Source of the DNA: JAFAGX01 sp035623335
GTDB lineage: Bacteria; Acidobacteriota; Terriglobia; Terriglobales; Acidobacteriaceae
Length of the DNA stretch: 64,000 nucleotides
Assembly: GCA_035623335.1 (NCBI GenBank)
Contig: DASPTQ010000021.1
Location: forward strand, 1 to 64,000
Direction: 5' to 3'
Shown: positions 1 to 8,570 of the stretch, piece after piece
How the letters are laid out: each line of letters begins with the position of its first letter
Position numbering within the stretch: the stretch's first letter is position 1
Made by a program: the position numbers and the translations under genes
Notes under the pieces: generated by a model
What the model saw: the letters and a program-made list of their open reading frames with translations, nothing else
Told to the model about the DNA's origin: nothing
The model's database searches: none

Positions 1-125
1 AGACAGCTTAGCTTAAGACTCGCCCCGCCTTGGGGCCTCTAGACCCCTGATAGGTAAATTATAGGTACTCAGAGGCTTGACAGTGAACCCGCGAAGGGCC
101 ATGCTACACTCACCGTGGAGGGCTC

Positions 126-458
126 ATGGCGGAAATCACCCAGGAGAACAAGCGGGCAACCCGCCGCTTCGCGCTGCGACTGCCCGTGTCGGTCACCTAT
201 TCGCATGACGGGGAGCAGGAAAAGGCCGCACAAACCCGGGATGTGAGCGCTCGTGGCATCTGTTTCTACTTGGATTCGGCAATCGCCACCGGTTCCCCGA
301 TTGAATTCACCCTTACCCTGCCGCCCGAGATCACTCTCACCGAGAGCATTCGCGTGAAATGCAAAGGCAGGGTTGTGCGCGTCGACAACGCCGCCCCCGG
401 GAGCAAGGTCGCCGTCGCTGCCGTGATCGACGAATACGAATTTCTTTCCGAACCTTAA
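126..458 (+). CDS. PilZ domain protein
   Basis: A 110-residue protein that is essentially a single PilZ domain, the family that binds cyclic di-GMP. The two signature elements are visible: an RxxxR motif at residues 10-14 (R10 and R14) and a DxSxxG motif at 39-44 (D39, S41, G44), followed by the beta-rich barrel. No output domain is attached, so it probably acts as a stand-alone adaptor that binds a partner when the second messenger is high. It is monocistronic; the next gene begins about 80 bases downstream. The family call is firm; the partner and pathway cannot be read from the sequence. Confidence 0.88.
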   Translation: MAEITQENKRATRRFALRLPVSVTYSHDGEQEKAAQTRDVSARGICFYLDSAIATGSPIEFTLTLPPEITLTESIRVKCKGRVVRVDNAAPGSKVAVAAVIDEYEFLSEP

Positions 459-540
459 TCCGAACCCGTACCTACAAAGCACACATCCCTAACCTTCTCT
501 CGGATTCTTGCCGGTGATATGGTGAGACATCGTATCCCCC

Positions 541-1785
541 ATGAAATCCTCGCTCAGGAGCGCGATCCTTGCCGGCTTCGCGCTCACGGCCGCGCTGGTT
601 CCGCTAGCCCTGGGACAGTCGAGCTCGGATTCACTCGTCCAGGGTAACCTGGCTGAGGCCATGATTCGCTCAGTTCGCGCTTTAGACAGCGAAGACGGCT
701 GGGCGGTGGAGGTCATTTCCACGCGTCCGTTGGTACCCACCCTCAGCCGAGCCCAGAATCCACCGCGTCTGATCATTGATCTTCCCAATGCGCATCTTTC
801 GAATGTCCAAAAGCGCCTGGCTTTTCAGAGCCGCGCCATCGCCGGGGTACGACTCAGCCAGTTTCAGACTTCCGTGGCCCGCATCGTTCTAGATCTCACC
901 CAGCCGGTCCGCTACACCTGGGATGCTGCCGGCAACCGCCTCACGGTCCGAGTGCGCCCAGCCGAGGGTGCTGCCCACGCTTCCCCGGTAACCCCCTCCC
1001 CCGCGATTCGGCCCGTGGCGCTCCCCATCGGTTCTTTGGCATCGGGCACAGAGGTCCCGACCAGCCGCCTATCGGCTGGGTCCTCGGTAACCGCCGGTGC
1101 CGAAGCTACCACTTTGCGTTTGCCAGGAGGCGGCGAGGTTCGAGTTTGTCCGGAAACCACCATCTCGGTTACCCCCTCCCAGTCTGGCCGGTCTCTAATG
1201 CTCGCGATGAGCACCGGGGCGCTCGAAACCCATTACAGCCTGGGGGCTTCGGCGGATTCCATTCTGACGCCGGACTTTCGCATTGTGCTCGCCGGACCGG
1301 GGAAATTCGACTACGCCATCAGCACCGATCTCGGAGGCAATACCTGCATTGCGGCGCTTCCCGGGAATGGTGCCTCGCTGATCATTTCCGAGCTGCTGGG
1401 AGACGGCAGCTATCGGGTGAAGCCCGACGAGCAGGTGGTGTTTCGCTCGGGACAATTGCAGAAAGCCCCTCGGGCAGAGCCGGCCGACTGCGGCTGTTCT
1501 CGGGCGACGCCGGGAGTCCTTCCGACTTCGGCTCCACCCGTCGAGGCGCCCGAAACCGCTAGGCTTCTGCCGCCAGACGCGAACGATATCCACGTTCAAG
1601 TGGATAGTTCCTTGGTGTTCCAGGCGGGTGACGAAGCCAACTTCCCCACTCCCAGCGCGCAGGCGGCACTTCTGCCCGCTCGCAGTTTGCCTTGTCCAAG
1701 GCTCGAAGAGACAGTGCTCCCTCCGCGGCTGCATCATGGTTTCCTGGGGCGGGTCAAAGGATTCTTCTCCGCGGTGTTCGGCTGA
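541..1785 (+). CDS. Secreted AMIN-domain protein
   Basis: A 414-residue protein with a Sec signal peptide (about residues 1-25, hydrophobic core followed by Leu-Gly-Gln). An AMIN domain follows at about 40-140, with the alternating hydrophobic pattern and the PRLIIDLPN-type strand typical of the family. AMIN domains bind cell-wall or outer-membrane components, as in PilQ and AmiC. The middle (about 190-310) looks like a FecR-type beta-rich region; the tail is proline-rich with a short Cys-x-Cys. A structural cell-envelope role is inferred. No catalytic amidase domain is present, so it is unlikely to be an enzyme. Confidence 0.75.
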   Translation: MKSSLRSAILAGFALTAALVPLALGQSSSDSLVQGNLAEAMIRSVRALDSEDGWAVEVISTRPLVPTLSRAQNPPRLIIDLPNAHLSNVQKRLAFQSRAIAGVRLSQFQTSVARIVLDLTQPVRYTWDAAGNRLTVRVRPAEGAAHASPVTPSPAIRPVALPIGSLASGTEVPTSRLSAGSSVTAGAEATTLRLPGGGEVRVCPETTISVTPSQSGRSLMLAMSTGALETHYSLGASADSILTPDFRIVLAGPGKFDYAISTDLGGNTCIAALPGNGASLIISELLGDGSYRVKPDEQVVFRSGQLQKAPRAEPADCGCSRATPGVLPTSAPPVEAPETARLLPPDANDIHVQVDSSLVFQAGDEANFPTPSAQAALLPARSLPCPRLEETVLPPRLHHGFLGRVKGFFSAVFG

Positions 1786-1827
1786 TGCCGAAACTTCCTC
1801 GGAGTGAGGCTCGAGAGAGGCCTAGTT

Positions 1828-2130
1828 CTACTTCCGGTTACCTCCGGTGAATGCCCGCGTGAGCGGGTTGACGCGATCCCGCAATCCCTCCGCCAGTTCG
1901 GCTCCCCTTTCAAGAGCGTCCTCGGCCCGTCCTCTGGCCTCCTCCCTCCAATTGTCGATGCTATCGCGGGCATCTTCGTACCTGCGCCGCAACTCCCTCC
2001 GCATGTGCTTGCCGGCCTTGGGCGCACACAACAAGCCGATGACCGTACCCGCACCGAGTCCGATCAGCAGGAAGGTCACCGCCGTCCCCAAGCTGCCTTG
2101 CTCTGACGCCTCATACTTGCCCTCGCGCAT
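1828..2130 (-). CDS. YtxH-like membrane-anchored protein
   Basis: A 100-residue protein with one transmembrane segment near the N-terminus (about 14-33, containing a GxGxGxxxGLL-type glycine run) and the hallmark sequence APKAGKHMRREL just after it. A long amphipathic, highly charged helix follows. This is the YtxH/gas-vesicle-accessory-like family, found in general stress responses. The start at 2130 is chosen over the in-frame Met at 2157 because a GAGGGG ribosome-binding site lies about 7 bases ahead of it. Its function in this phylum is unknown. It is transcribed convergently with the AMIN gene. Confidence 0.75.
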   Translation of the reverse strand: MREGKYEASEQGSLGTAVTFLLIGLGAGTVIGLLCAPKAGKHMRRELRRRYEDARDSIDNWREEARGRAEDALERGAELAEGLRDRVNPLTRAFTGGNRK

Positions 2131-2426
2131 ACCAGCACCCCTCACTAGGAAATCCACGAGTTGGATTCACTCTGGTTCATTTTAGCGGTCTCGAAAGTTG
2201 TCCTTCAGGAGAGCCTTCTACCATGATGCCATAGCGGCCCGGCCACTGCCTTAATAACCTGACACGCTGCCCGGGATCAAGACCGGGCGGGAAGGCCTGT
2301 GGCCTCCTCCGCCCATTTTCCATGTCGTTCCCCGCCCGTGTAAAATGAACATTCCCAGCCCCGTATGGGGCGGAACCAACGCCCGCCTTCGGCTGGCCTG
2401 CCGCAATCAAAGGAGATCCTTTACCT
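2131..2426. other. Intergenic region between divergent ytxH-like gene and efp
   Basis: About 300 bases that must hold the promoters of both divergent genes. An AAGGAG-type ribosome-binding site (AAAGGAGATCC) lies just ahead of efp. No clear -35/-10 pair, small ORF or RNA structure could be assigned with confidence. Confidence 0.4.
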
Positions 2427-2987
2427 ATGGCGATTCCCGCGACCCAGCTTCGTCCCGGAATGATCATTCGGCACAATAATGACCTGCATTCTGTTTTCAG
2501 CGTGGAACACCGCACGCCGGGCAACTTGCGCGCCTTCATCCAGGCAAAGCTGCGAAATCTGCGCACCGGCGCCATGTTCGAACATCGCTTCCGCTCGCCG
2601 GATCCGATCGAGAAGATTACCGTCGACGAAGTGGAGATGGAGTATCTCTACAATGATGGCGGCAGCTATTACTTCATGGACACCTCGACCTACGAACAGA
2701 CCCACCTCGGCAAAGACATTTTGGGAGATGCCGTCGATTACCTTATTCCGAATTTGGCCATCAAAGTAGAGTTCTTTGACGGTAAGGCGGTGGGCATCGA
2801 GTTGCCGCAGACGGTCGAACTCACGGTGGTCGAAACCGAACCCGGGCTGAAGAGTGCGACCGCCTCGAGTGTGACCAAGCCGGCCAAGACCGAAACCGGA
2901 CTGGTGGTGCAGGTTCCTCCCTTCATCAACCAGGGAGAGAAGATCAAGGTGGATACGGCGGAAGGCGTGTATCTTTCTCGCGCCTGA
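2427..2987 (+). CDS. efp: Translation elongation factor P
   Basis: Full-length EF-P (186 residues), the ribosome-binding factor that relieves stalling at polyproline stretches. The KOW-like N-terminal domain and the two OB domains are all present, including the central stretch MEYLYNDGGSYYFMDTSTYE and the C-terminal strand GxKIKVDTxxGxYLxR. An oddity is visible in the loop that reaches the peptidyl-transferase centre: it reads TPGNLR, so the position usually occupied by a modified Lys or Arg is Asn33. No epmA, earP or similar modification gene lies nearby. The family call is firm; the meaning of Asn33 is open. Confidence 0.97.
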   Translation: MAIPATQLRPGMIIRHNNDLHSVFSVEHRTPGNLRAFIQAKLRNLRTGAMFEHRFRSPDPIEKITVDEVEMEYLYNDGGSYYFMDTSTYEQTHLGKDILGDAVDYLIPNLAIKVEFFDGKAVGIELPQTVELTVVETEPGLKSATASSVTKPAKTETGLVVQVPPFINQGEKIKVDTAEGVYLSRA

Positions 2988-2989
2988 TA

Positions 2990-3020
2990 GGCCGACTGAG
3001 CGCGCAGGTCGGCCGGTTTT
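2990..3020 (+). terminator. Intrinsic terminator after efp
   Basis: A perfect 7-bp stem (GGCCGAC at 2990-2996 with GTCGGCC at 3008-3014) and an 11-base loop, followed by GGTTTT. It begins three bases after the efp stop codon, so efp is probably its own transcription unit. Confidence 0.65.
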
Positions 3021-3074
3021 CGAGCGGTACCCGAGCGGCGCGCTTCGGCCGGTGCGAACCTCCGATCTGTTACT

Positions 3075-3383
3075 TTGAGGTGGTTGATTTTCGTGGCTGG
3101 CAGCGTGGTCGCTCGGCGGTTCATCGTTCGCGGACGCGTGCAGGGTGTCGGCTTTCGCTGGTTTGTAGAGCGCGAGGCGCATACCTTGGGCATCGCCGGA
3201 TGGGTGCGCAATAATGCCGATAGCAGCGTAGAGGTGTTGGCCCAGGGCACAAAAGAACAACTGGCGGGACTGCGCTCGCGCTTGCGCGAGGGGCCGAGGG
3301 CGGCTCGGGTGGATGACGTAGAAGAATTCGAATCCAAGCCGAACTCCGAGCTGAGCACGTTTCGCATTGAAGGAGCCTGGTAA
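3075..3383 (+). CDS. acyP: Acylphosphatase
   Basis: A small acylphosphatase (about 92-102 residues) that hydrolyses acyl phosphates. The N-terminal signature VRGRVQGVGFRWFV carries the phosphate-binding loop and catalytic Arg, and GWVRNNADSSVEV carries the catalytic Asn. The start is uncertain: there is no ATG, and TTG at 3075, GTG at 3093 and GTG at 3105 are all in frame; the homologous part begins only at the ARRFIVRG stretch. The stop codon at 3381-3383 abuts the ATG of apt, so the two genes are co-transcribed. Confidence 0.92.
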   Translation: MRWLIFVAGSVVARRFIVRGRVQGVGFRWFVEREAHTLGIAGWVRNNADSSVEVLAQGTKEQLAGLRSRLREGPRAARVDDVEEFESKPNSELSTFRIEGAW

Positions 3384-3941
3384 ATGCCGAGCCAATCCCG
3401 GAGTGTCGCCCATGTCGATTGTGAGCCGCTCAAGAAGCTGATTCGGGAGGTGCCCGACTTCCCCAAAAAGGGCATCCTTTTCTACGACATCACCACGCTG
3501 CTGAAAGATAAATTGGGGTTCGCCGCGCTGATCGACGCCCTCGCCGAGCACTACATCCAGCACAACATTGACCTGATCCTGGGGATGGAAGCTCGCGGAT
3601 TCATTTTCGGGCCTGCTCTGGCCTACCGCTTGAACGCCGGCTTCGTTCCGGTTCGCAAGCCGGGAAAGCTGCCGGCCGCCACCGCGCACTACGAGTACGC
3701 GCTCGAGTACGGCACCAGTGCCCTCGAAATTCACAAGGATGCGATTCAAAAAGGTCAGCGCGTGATCATCGTGGACGATCTGCTGGCGACCGGGGGAACG
3801 GCGGAGGCCACGACGAAGTTGGCGACCTCGCTGGGCGCGGAGATTGTTGGCCTCGGCTTCGTGGTCGAACTGGATTTTCTGAAAGGCCGGGAAAAACTTA
3901 AGCAGTACGACGTGTTCTCGCTGCTGCACTACGACAAGTAA
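3384..3941 (+). CDS. apt: Adenine phosphoribosyltransferase
   Basis: A 185-residue purine-salvage enzyme that converts adenine and PRPP to AMP and pyrophosphate. The PRPP-binding motif VIIVDDLLATGGTA lies near residues 129-142, preceded by the flexible loop and by GMEARGFIFG, which contacts the base. The length is typical of the family. The ATG follows the acylphosphatase stop codon with no gap, so translation is probably coupled. The N-terminal 12 residues are a short extension relative to most Apt proteins. Confidence 0.97.
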   Translation: MPSQSRSVAHVDCEPLKKLIREVPDFPKKGILFYDITTLLKDKLGFAALIDALAEHYIQHNIDLILGMEARGFIFGPALAYRLNAGFVPVRKPGKLPAATAHYEYALEYGTSALEIHKDAIQKGQRVIIVDDLLATGGTAEATTKLATSLGAEIVGLGFVVELDFLKGREKLKQYDVFSLLHYDK

Positions 3942-4037
3942 GGCGGCGAGCGGGCAGACCGACTCGCCCGGGGGAAAGTTATAATCTTGGCGGATCGCCT
4001 GTAAGGTGCGACCGTTTCACATCACAAGGAGGTTGCA

Positions 4038-4436
4038 ATGGCTGGAGCCATCCCGGAAAAATATCGTGATCTTTTCAGCAAGCGGGCCTTTGCCGCGCTG
4101 GGCACGCTGATGCCCGATGGCCGCCCCCAGGTGACCCCAGTGTGGGTAGATCTCGAAGGCGATCGGGTGATCTTCAATTCGGCGAAAGGCCGGCAAAAAG
4201 ACCTTAACGTGCGCCGCGATCCGCGCGTCGCCTTGTCCATTGTCGATCCGGAGAATCCCTATCGCTACCTGGAAATTCGCGGACGCGTCACGGAAATTAC
4301 CGAGGAGGGAGCCGACGCCCACATCGATAAGATGGCCAAAAAGTACCTGGGTGTCGATAAGTATCCCTACCGCCAGCCGGGCGAGGTACGGGTCATCTAC
4401 AAGATCCATCCCGAGCACACGACGATGATGGGTTGA
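4038..4436 (+). CDS. PPOX-class (F420-type) oxidoreductase
   Basis: A 132-residue split-barrel flavin/deazaflavin-binding protein. The N-terminus has the LGTLMPDGRPQVTPVWVD pattern (strand-turn-strand) seen in the TIGR03618-type PPOX class F420-dependent enzymes, then FNSAKGRQKDLNVRRDPRVAL, which lines the cofactor phosphate site. An AAGGAGG ribosome-binding site lies ahead of the ATG. The last codons overlap a TTG start for the homoserine dehydrogenase. The substrate is unknown. Whether the host makes F420 cannot be judged here; some family members use FMN instead. Confidence 0.85.
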   Translation: MAGAIPEKYRDLFSKRAFAALGTLMPDGRPQVTPVWVDLEGDRVIFNSAKGRQKDLNVRRDPRVALSIVDPENPYRYLEIRGRVTEITEEGADAHIDKMAKKYLGVDKYPYRQPGEVRVIYKIHPEHTTMMG

Positions 4437-5494
4437 CCGCGGTTGCTCGTCCGCGGATGCCGGTCCTTCTAACTAACCCCTCCCGGAGAACAATCATTCG
4501 CAGCTATAACCTTTGTCTCATCGGCCTCGGCAACGTGAACCGGACGTTGCTGCGCCTGCTCGAGCGAAACCGGAGGGAGCTAGAGGGACGAGGAATTCAA
4601 TGGCGGATCACCGGAGTGGCAACCCGGCGAATCGGGTGGGTAGCGGACGCCAGCGGATTCGATGTCGAGCAGATTCTCGGCGGAGCGACTCTTTCCGCGA
4701 CCGGGCCGCAGAATGTGCGGCAATGGATCGAGGCCTCCGCCGCCGATGTGCTGCTCGAAGCCAGCCCGTTGAACCCGACCAACGGACAACCGGCGATTGA
4801 GTACCTTCGTGCCGCCCTCGAATGCAGGGTACACGCCATCACCGCCAACAAAGGTCCGATCGTGCACGCCTACGAGGAACTCCGGTCGCTCGCGGCGCGC
4901 CACCATTGCCGCTTCTTGTTTGAGTCGACCGTCATGGACGGCATGCCAATTTTTTCTCTGTTTGAGCAGGACTTGCCGCTGGTCCATGTGAAGGGATTCC
5001 GCGGCATTCTCAACTCCACCACGAACCTCATTCTCAGTGGGATGGAATCGGGATTGAGCTATGAGGAATCTCTCGCCCGAGCCCAGCAACTGGGAATTGC
5101 AGAAGCCGATCCCAGCCATGACGTCGACGGCTGGGACGCCGCGGTGAAGACCACGGTGCTCATCCGCGTGTTGATGGGACAGCCGATCCAGCTGGCCGAG
5201 GTCGAGCGGGAAGGCATTCGAAGGCTGACTGCCGCCGAGGTTCGCGCCGCGCGAGGTCAAGGGAAGCCCTATAAACTGCTGTGCCAGGCAGGACGCGAGG
5301 ACGGGCGGGTGATCGCCCGCGTTAGTCCGCAGCAGATCCCGCTGAGCGATCCCCTGGCTGGGGTGGACGGCACCTCTTCGATGGTGGAATTTGAGACCGA
5401 TCTGCTTCCCGGCTTCGCCATTCGAGAAACCAATCCCGGTCTGGAAGCCACGGCGTACGGTATGCTGGCGGATTTCGTTCGCGCCGTTACCTAG
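4433..5494 (+). CDS. hom: Homoserine dehydrogenase (no ACT domain)
   Basis: Reduces aspartate-4-semialdehyde to homoserine in threonine and methionine synthesis. The dinucleotide fold begins with CLIGLGNVNRTLL near residue 30. The conserved catalytic/NADP lysine lies in AITANKGPIVHAY, and the homoserine-binding GILNSTTNLILSGM and DPSHDVDGWDAAVK segments follow. At about 350 residues it ends after the catalytic domain and lacks the C-terminal ACT domain of the allosteric forms. The start is uncertain: TTG at 4433 overlaps the upstream stop, and an in-frame ATG lies at 4457. No strong ribosome-binding site marks either. Confidence 0.92.
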   Translation: MTAVARPRMPVLLTNPSRRTIIRSYNLCLIGLGNVNRTLLRLLERNRRELEGRGIQWRITGVATRRIGWVADASGFDVEQILGGATLSATGPQNVRQWIEASAADVLLEASPLNPTNGQPAIEYLRAALECRVHAITANKGPIVHAYEELRSLAARHHCRFLFESTVMDGMPIFSLFEQDLPLVHVKGFRGILNSTTNLILSGMESGLSYEESLARAQQLGIAEADPSHDVDGWDAAVKTTVLIRVLMGQPIQLAEVEREGIRRLTAAEVRAARGQGKPYKLLCQAGREDGRVIARVSPQQIPLSDPLAGVDGTSSMVEFETDLLPGFAIRETNPGLEATAYGMLADFVRAVT

Positions 5495-5562
5495 CCCGAG
5501 AAAGCAGGGCTGTGCCTCCGGGTTCGATCGCAAGTTCCATTTTGCCGCGTCAAGGAGAGACA

Positions 5563-6831
5563 TTGTCAACGATGCCCACCGAAGCCGTTTCCAACTTGAA
5601 CTTGGACTCGATTCGCTCCCAGTTCCCTGCACTGTCCCAAACCGTAAAAGGTAAGCCCACGGTGTTTCTGGATGGGCCGGGAGGCACGCAAGTACCGCGG
5701 CAAGTGATCGCTCGAATCTCCGGTTACTTGCGGCGCAACAACGCGAATACCCGCGGGGCGTATCGCACCAGCCGCGCGACCGATCGCATGATTCAAGCGG
5801 CGCGCGAAGCTATGGCCGAGTTCCTGGGTTGCGATGCCGACGAAATCGTATTCGGCCCCAACATGACCTCGCTGACCTTTGCCATGAGCGCGGCCCTTGG
5901 CCGAGAACTCAGAGCGGGAGAGGAGATCGTGCTCACCTCGCTCGATCATGATGCCAACATTTCCCCCTGGCGCGCGCTCGAGGAACGCGGCGCCACCATT
6001 CGCATGGTGGACATCCGCGAGGAAGACTGCACCCTCGACGGCAACGATTTAGAGCAAAAGATCACGGAACGAAGCAAGCTGGTTGCCTTCGGCTATGCTT
6101 CGAACGCCGTGGGCACGATCAATCCCGTCGAAGAAATCGTACGGCGGGCTCACCACCATGGTGCCCTGGCCTTTGTCGACGCGGTGCATTATGCCCCCCA
6201 TGGACCGATCGATGTGCGCGCGCTCGACTGCGATTTCCTGGTTTGCTCCACCTACAAGTTCTTCGGACCCCATATGGGCGTGCTCTATGGCAAACGCTGC
6301 CATCTCGAGCGACTCGAGCCTTACAAGGTTCGAGCCAACAGCAACGCCATTCCCTACCGCTGGGAGTGGGGCACGTTGAACCATGAATTGATTGCCGGGA
6401 TCCCTGCCTGCGTGGATTATTGGGTCGATCTCGGACGCCAGCTCGACCCCCTTTCGACTCGTCGCGGCGCTTTGCTGGCGGCTTATGCAGCCATCCACAA
6501 ACACGAGCGCGAGTTGATGGACCGGCTGGTTCCCGGTCTGCTCGAGATTCCCGGACTTAGGCTCTACGGAATTCGCGAACCCCGGCGGTTCGATCAACGT
6601 TGCCCCACGGTGGCGGTGCGCATCGCAGGGCACACGCCGCTCGAGCTTGCCACCCGTCTGGGCGAGCGCGGAATTTTCACTTGGGACGGAAATTACTACG
6701 CTTTGAACCTGACCGAGCGTCTGGGGGTGGAACAGGACGGGGGGTTCCTGCGCCTCGGGCCGGTGCATTACAACACGGTCGAAGAAATAGCGCGGCTGCT
6801 CGAGGAGCTTCGAACGATCGTCAGGGCCTGA
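5563..6831 (+). CDS. Cysteine desulfurase-like PLP enzyme (SufS/TIGR01976 type)
   Basis: A class-V aminotransferase-fold PLP protein of about 420 residues. The N-terminus FLDGPGGTQVPRQV and the NTRGAYRTSRATD stretch are typical of the TIGR01976 cysteine-desulfurase-like group. FVDAVHYAPH carries the PLP-pyridine Asp, and the Schiff-base lysine is in CSTYKFFGPHMG. The start at TTG 5563 is preferred because AGGAG lies 5 bases upstream; the ATG at 5572 would have a 14-base spacing. No suf or isc genes are adjacent, so a role in Fe-S assembly should not be assumed; the family's real substrate is unclear. Confidence 0.85.
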   Translation: MSTMPTEAVSNLNLDSIRSQFPALSQTVKGKPTVFLDGPGGTQVPRQVIARISGYLRRNNANTRGAYRTSRATDRMIQAAREAMAEFLGCDADEIVFGPNMTSLTFAMSAALGRELRAGEEIVLTSLDHDANISPWRALEERGATIRMVDIREEDCTLDGNDLEQKITERSKLVAFGYASNAVGTINPVEEIVRRAHHHGALAFVDAVHYAPHGPIDVRALDCDFLVCSTYKFFGPHMGVLYGKRCHLERLEPYKVRANSNAIPYRWEWGTLNHELIAGIPACVDYWVDLGRQLDPLSTRRGALLAAYAAIHKHERELMDRLVPGLLEIPGLRLYGIREPRRFDQRCPTVAVRIAGHTPLELATRLGERGIFTWDGNYYALNLTERLGVEQDGGFLRLGPVHYNTVEEIARLLEELRTIVRA

Positions 6832-6877
6832 CGGGAGCTACGCCGCGGTTCCTGCCGGATCCGACCCTCGAGTGCTC

Positions 6878-8362
6878 TCAAAGGTTGGTTCGCGAACTCG
6901 TGGCCACGCCGATCAGCATGCCGTCCCTGACGTCTTCGATCTCGGCCTTCAACCAGCGATTCGGTTCATGCTCTCCCCTCACCCACAATTTCAAGTAATT
7001 GTCGGTCAGGGCTTCGGCGAAGCTTCCCTCGTGGGTCGGTCCCCTAGCTCCCTCGGCTTCCCAGCGAGCTTGAGTGTCCAAGGTGATGGCGGCGAGCGAT
7101 TTGCCGATCAAGGACCGCATGAACGCCAGTCTTTTCTCCCCTGCCAGTTGCCGCACGATCCGGCTCCGTTCCTCCGCCACCTTCATCGAAACCTGATCCC
7201 GCATGGCCGCTGCTTGGGTTCCCGGACGGGGTGAGAAGGGGAAGACGTGCAGGTAAGTGAACGGCAGTTCCTCCACCATGCGCTGGGTCTCATGAAAATC
7301 ATGCTCGGTTTCGCCGGGAAAGCCAACCATAACATCGGCACCAATGGCGGCCTCCGGCATGGCGGCGCGCAAGGCTTGAATCTTCTCGCGATAATGCCAC
7401 GGCCGGTACTTGCGATGCATCCTGCGCAAGGTGCGATCACTGCCCGACTGCATAGGGACGTGGGCGTGCTTGGCAATGCGGGGCGATTCGGCCACCAGTT
7501 GAACGAGGTCGTCTGTCCAGTCCATCGGTTCGACGGAGCTGATGCGCAATTTTTCGAGCGATGTGTGGGTGAGAATGGAACGAACCAGATCCTCAAGACC
7601 CAAGGATCGCTCCGGCGGGATCGTAGTTCCCACGAACTCGGACCGGGGGAGATCTCTCCCCCAACGCCCCAGATTAATACCCGAAAGGACGACCTCGCGA
7701 TAGCCCGCCGCAATCAGTCGATTGAGCTCTTCGAGAATTCGGCGGAGCGGCAGCGAGCGGCTGCTGCCGCGCACATAGGGGATCACGCAAAAGGAGCAAC
7801 GGTTGTCGCAACCATCTTGGACTTTGAGGATCGGTCGCGTCCGCTCCCGGGCGGCATCGATCAGCGGGGCAAGCAGTTCGGTGTGGGCGAAGATATCGGA
7901 AACGAAAATCGGTGCCGGATCAGAAATCCGGCCGTTCGAGCCTGCGGCCAGGCGGGAAACCGGCACGAAGTCGCTGGACCGACGGGCAGGGGTCTCTCCC
8001 CATCCCTGAGGGTCCACCCGGTTTGCGGCCGGAAGTACGATGTCTACCAAGCGATGCTTGTGAGAATTGCCGATGACCTGGGCAACCCCGGGCAGCGCCG
8101 CCAGTTCCTCGGGCGCGCGCTGGGCATAGCAGCCGGTGACGACGATCCGGCAAGTGGGATTCGCGCGGTGGATGCGGCGGATGGCCGCGCGCGCATCCTG
8201 ATCCGCCGCCTGCGTCACGGTGCAGGTGTTCACCACCACGATCTGCGCCTGGGAGAACCCCGCGGCCTGCTCGAGGCCACGCTCGCGAAATTCTCGCGCC
8301 AAGGCCGCACCATCGGCCTGCGTGGCCCGGCAGCCGAAGTTCTCCACGAAAAAAGTCTTCAC
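6878..8362 (-). CDS. mtaB: tRNA t6A37 methylthiotransferase MtaB
   Basis: A radical-SAM methylthiotransferase that adds a 2-methylthio group to t6A37 of tRNA. The three Cys of the N-terminal UPF0004 domain are present (NFGCRATQAD, VVNTCTVT, VVTGCYAQR), then the radical-SAM CxxxCxxC in DGCDNRCSFCVIPYVRG, and a C-terminal TRAM-like region. It is about 494 residues from the GTG at 8362, which puts KTFFVENFGC at the N-terminus as in other MtaB proteins. The frame stays open to 8638, with an ATG at 8485, but that extension has no family character. It is divergent from the receiver gene. Confidence 0.93.
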   Translation of the reverse strand: MKTFFVENFGCRATQADGAALAREFRERGLEQAAGFSQAQIVVVNTCTVTQAADQDARAAIRRIHRANPTCRIVVTGCYAQRAPEELAALPGVAQVIGNSHKHRLVDIVLPAANRVDPQGWGETPARRSSDFVPVSRLAAGSNGRISDPAPIFVSDIFAHTELLAPLIDAARERTRPILKVQDGCDNRCSFCVIPYVRGSSRSLPLRRILEELNRLIAAGYREVVLSGINLGRWGRDLPRSEFVGTTIPPERSLGLEDLVRSILTHTSLEKLRISSVEPMDWTDDLVQLVAESPRIAKHAHVPMQSGSDRTLRRMHRKYRPWHYREKIQALRAAMPEAAIGADVMVGFPGETEHDFHETQRMVEELPFTYLHVFPFSPRPGTQAAAMRDQVSMKVAEERSRIVRQLAGEKRLAFMRSLIGKSLAAITLDTQARWEAEGARGPTHEGSFAEALTDNYLKLWVRGEHEPNRWLKAEIEDVRDGMLIGVATSSRTNL

Positions 8363-8570
8363 CTTATCTATATCTATACTAACGCGAGCCCCAGCCGAGG
8401 TCAGCGGCTCTCCCCCATCGCAGGCGGCACAGGGTTCAGCGATGGAACTTCCGAGTCTCGCTTTCGAGCGCAGTATCTTCAACATAATCCAGCGTCTTTC
8501 GACGGAAGGCCGGAAATTCACCGTGCATTCAACTTCCCAGTTGCACTCTAGGTCTATACTTAATGTAACG

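Noticed and set aside
1..125. GCCCC...GGGGC hairpin near the left edge
   Set aside because: Short 5-bp stem without a T run; not enough to call a terminator.
5563..6831. Fe-S cluster assembly role for the SufS-like gene
   Set aside because: No suf or isc neighbours and the TIGR01976 group is of uncertain function.
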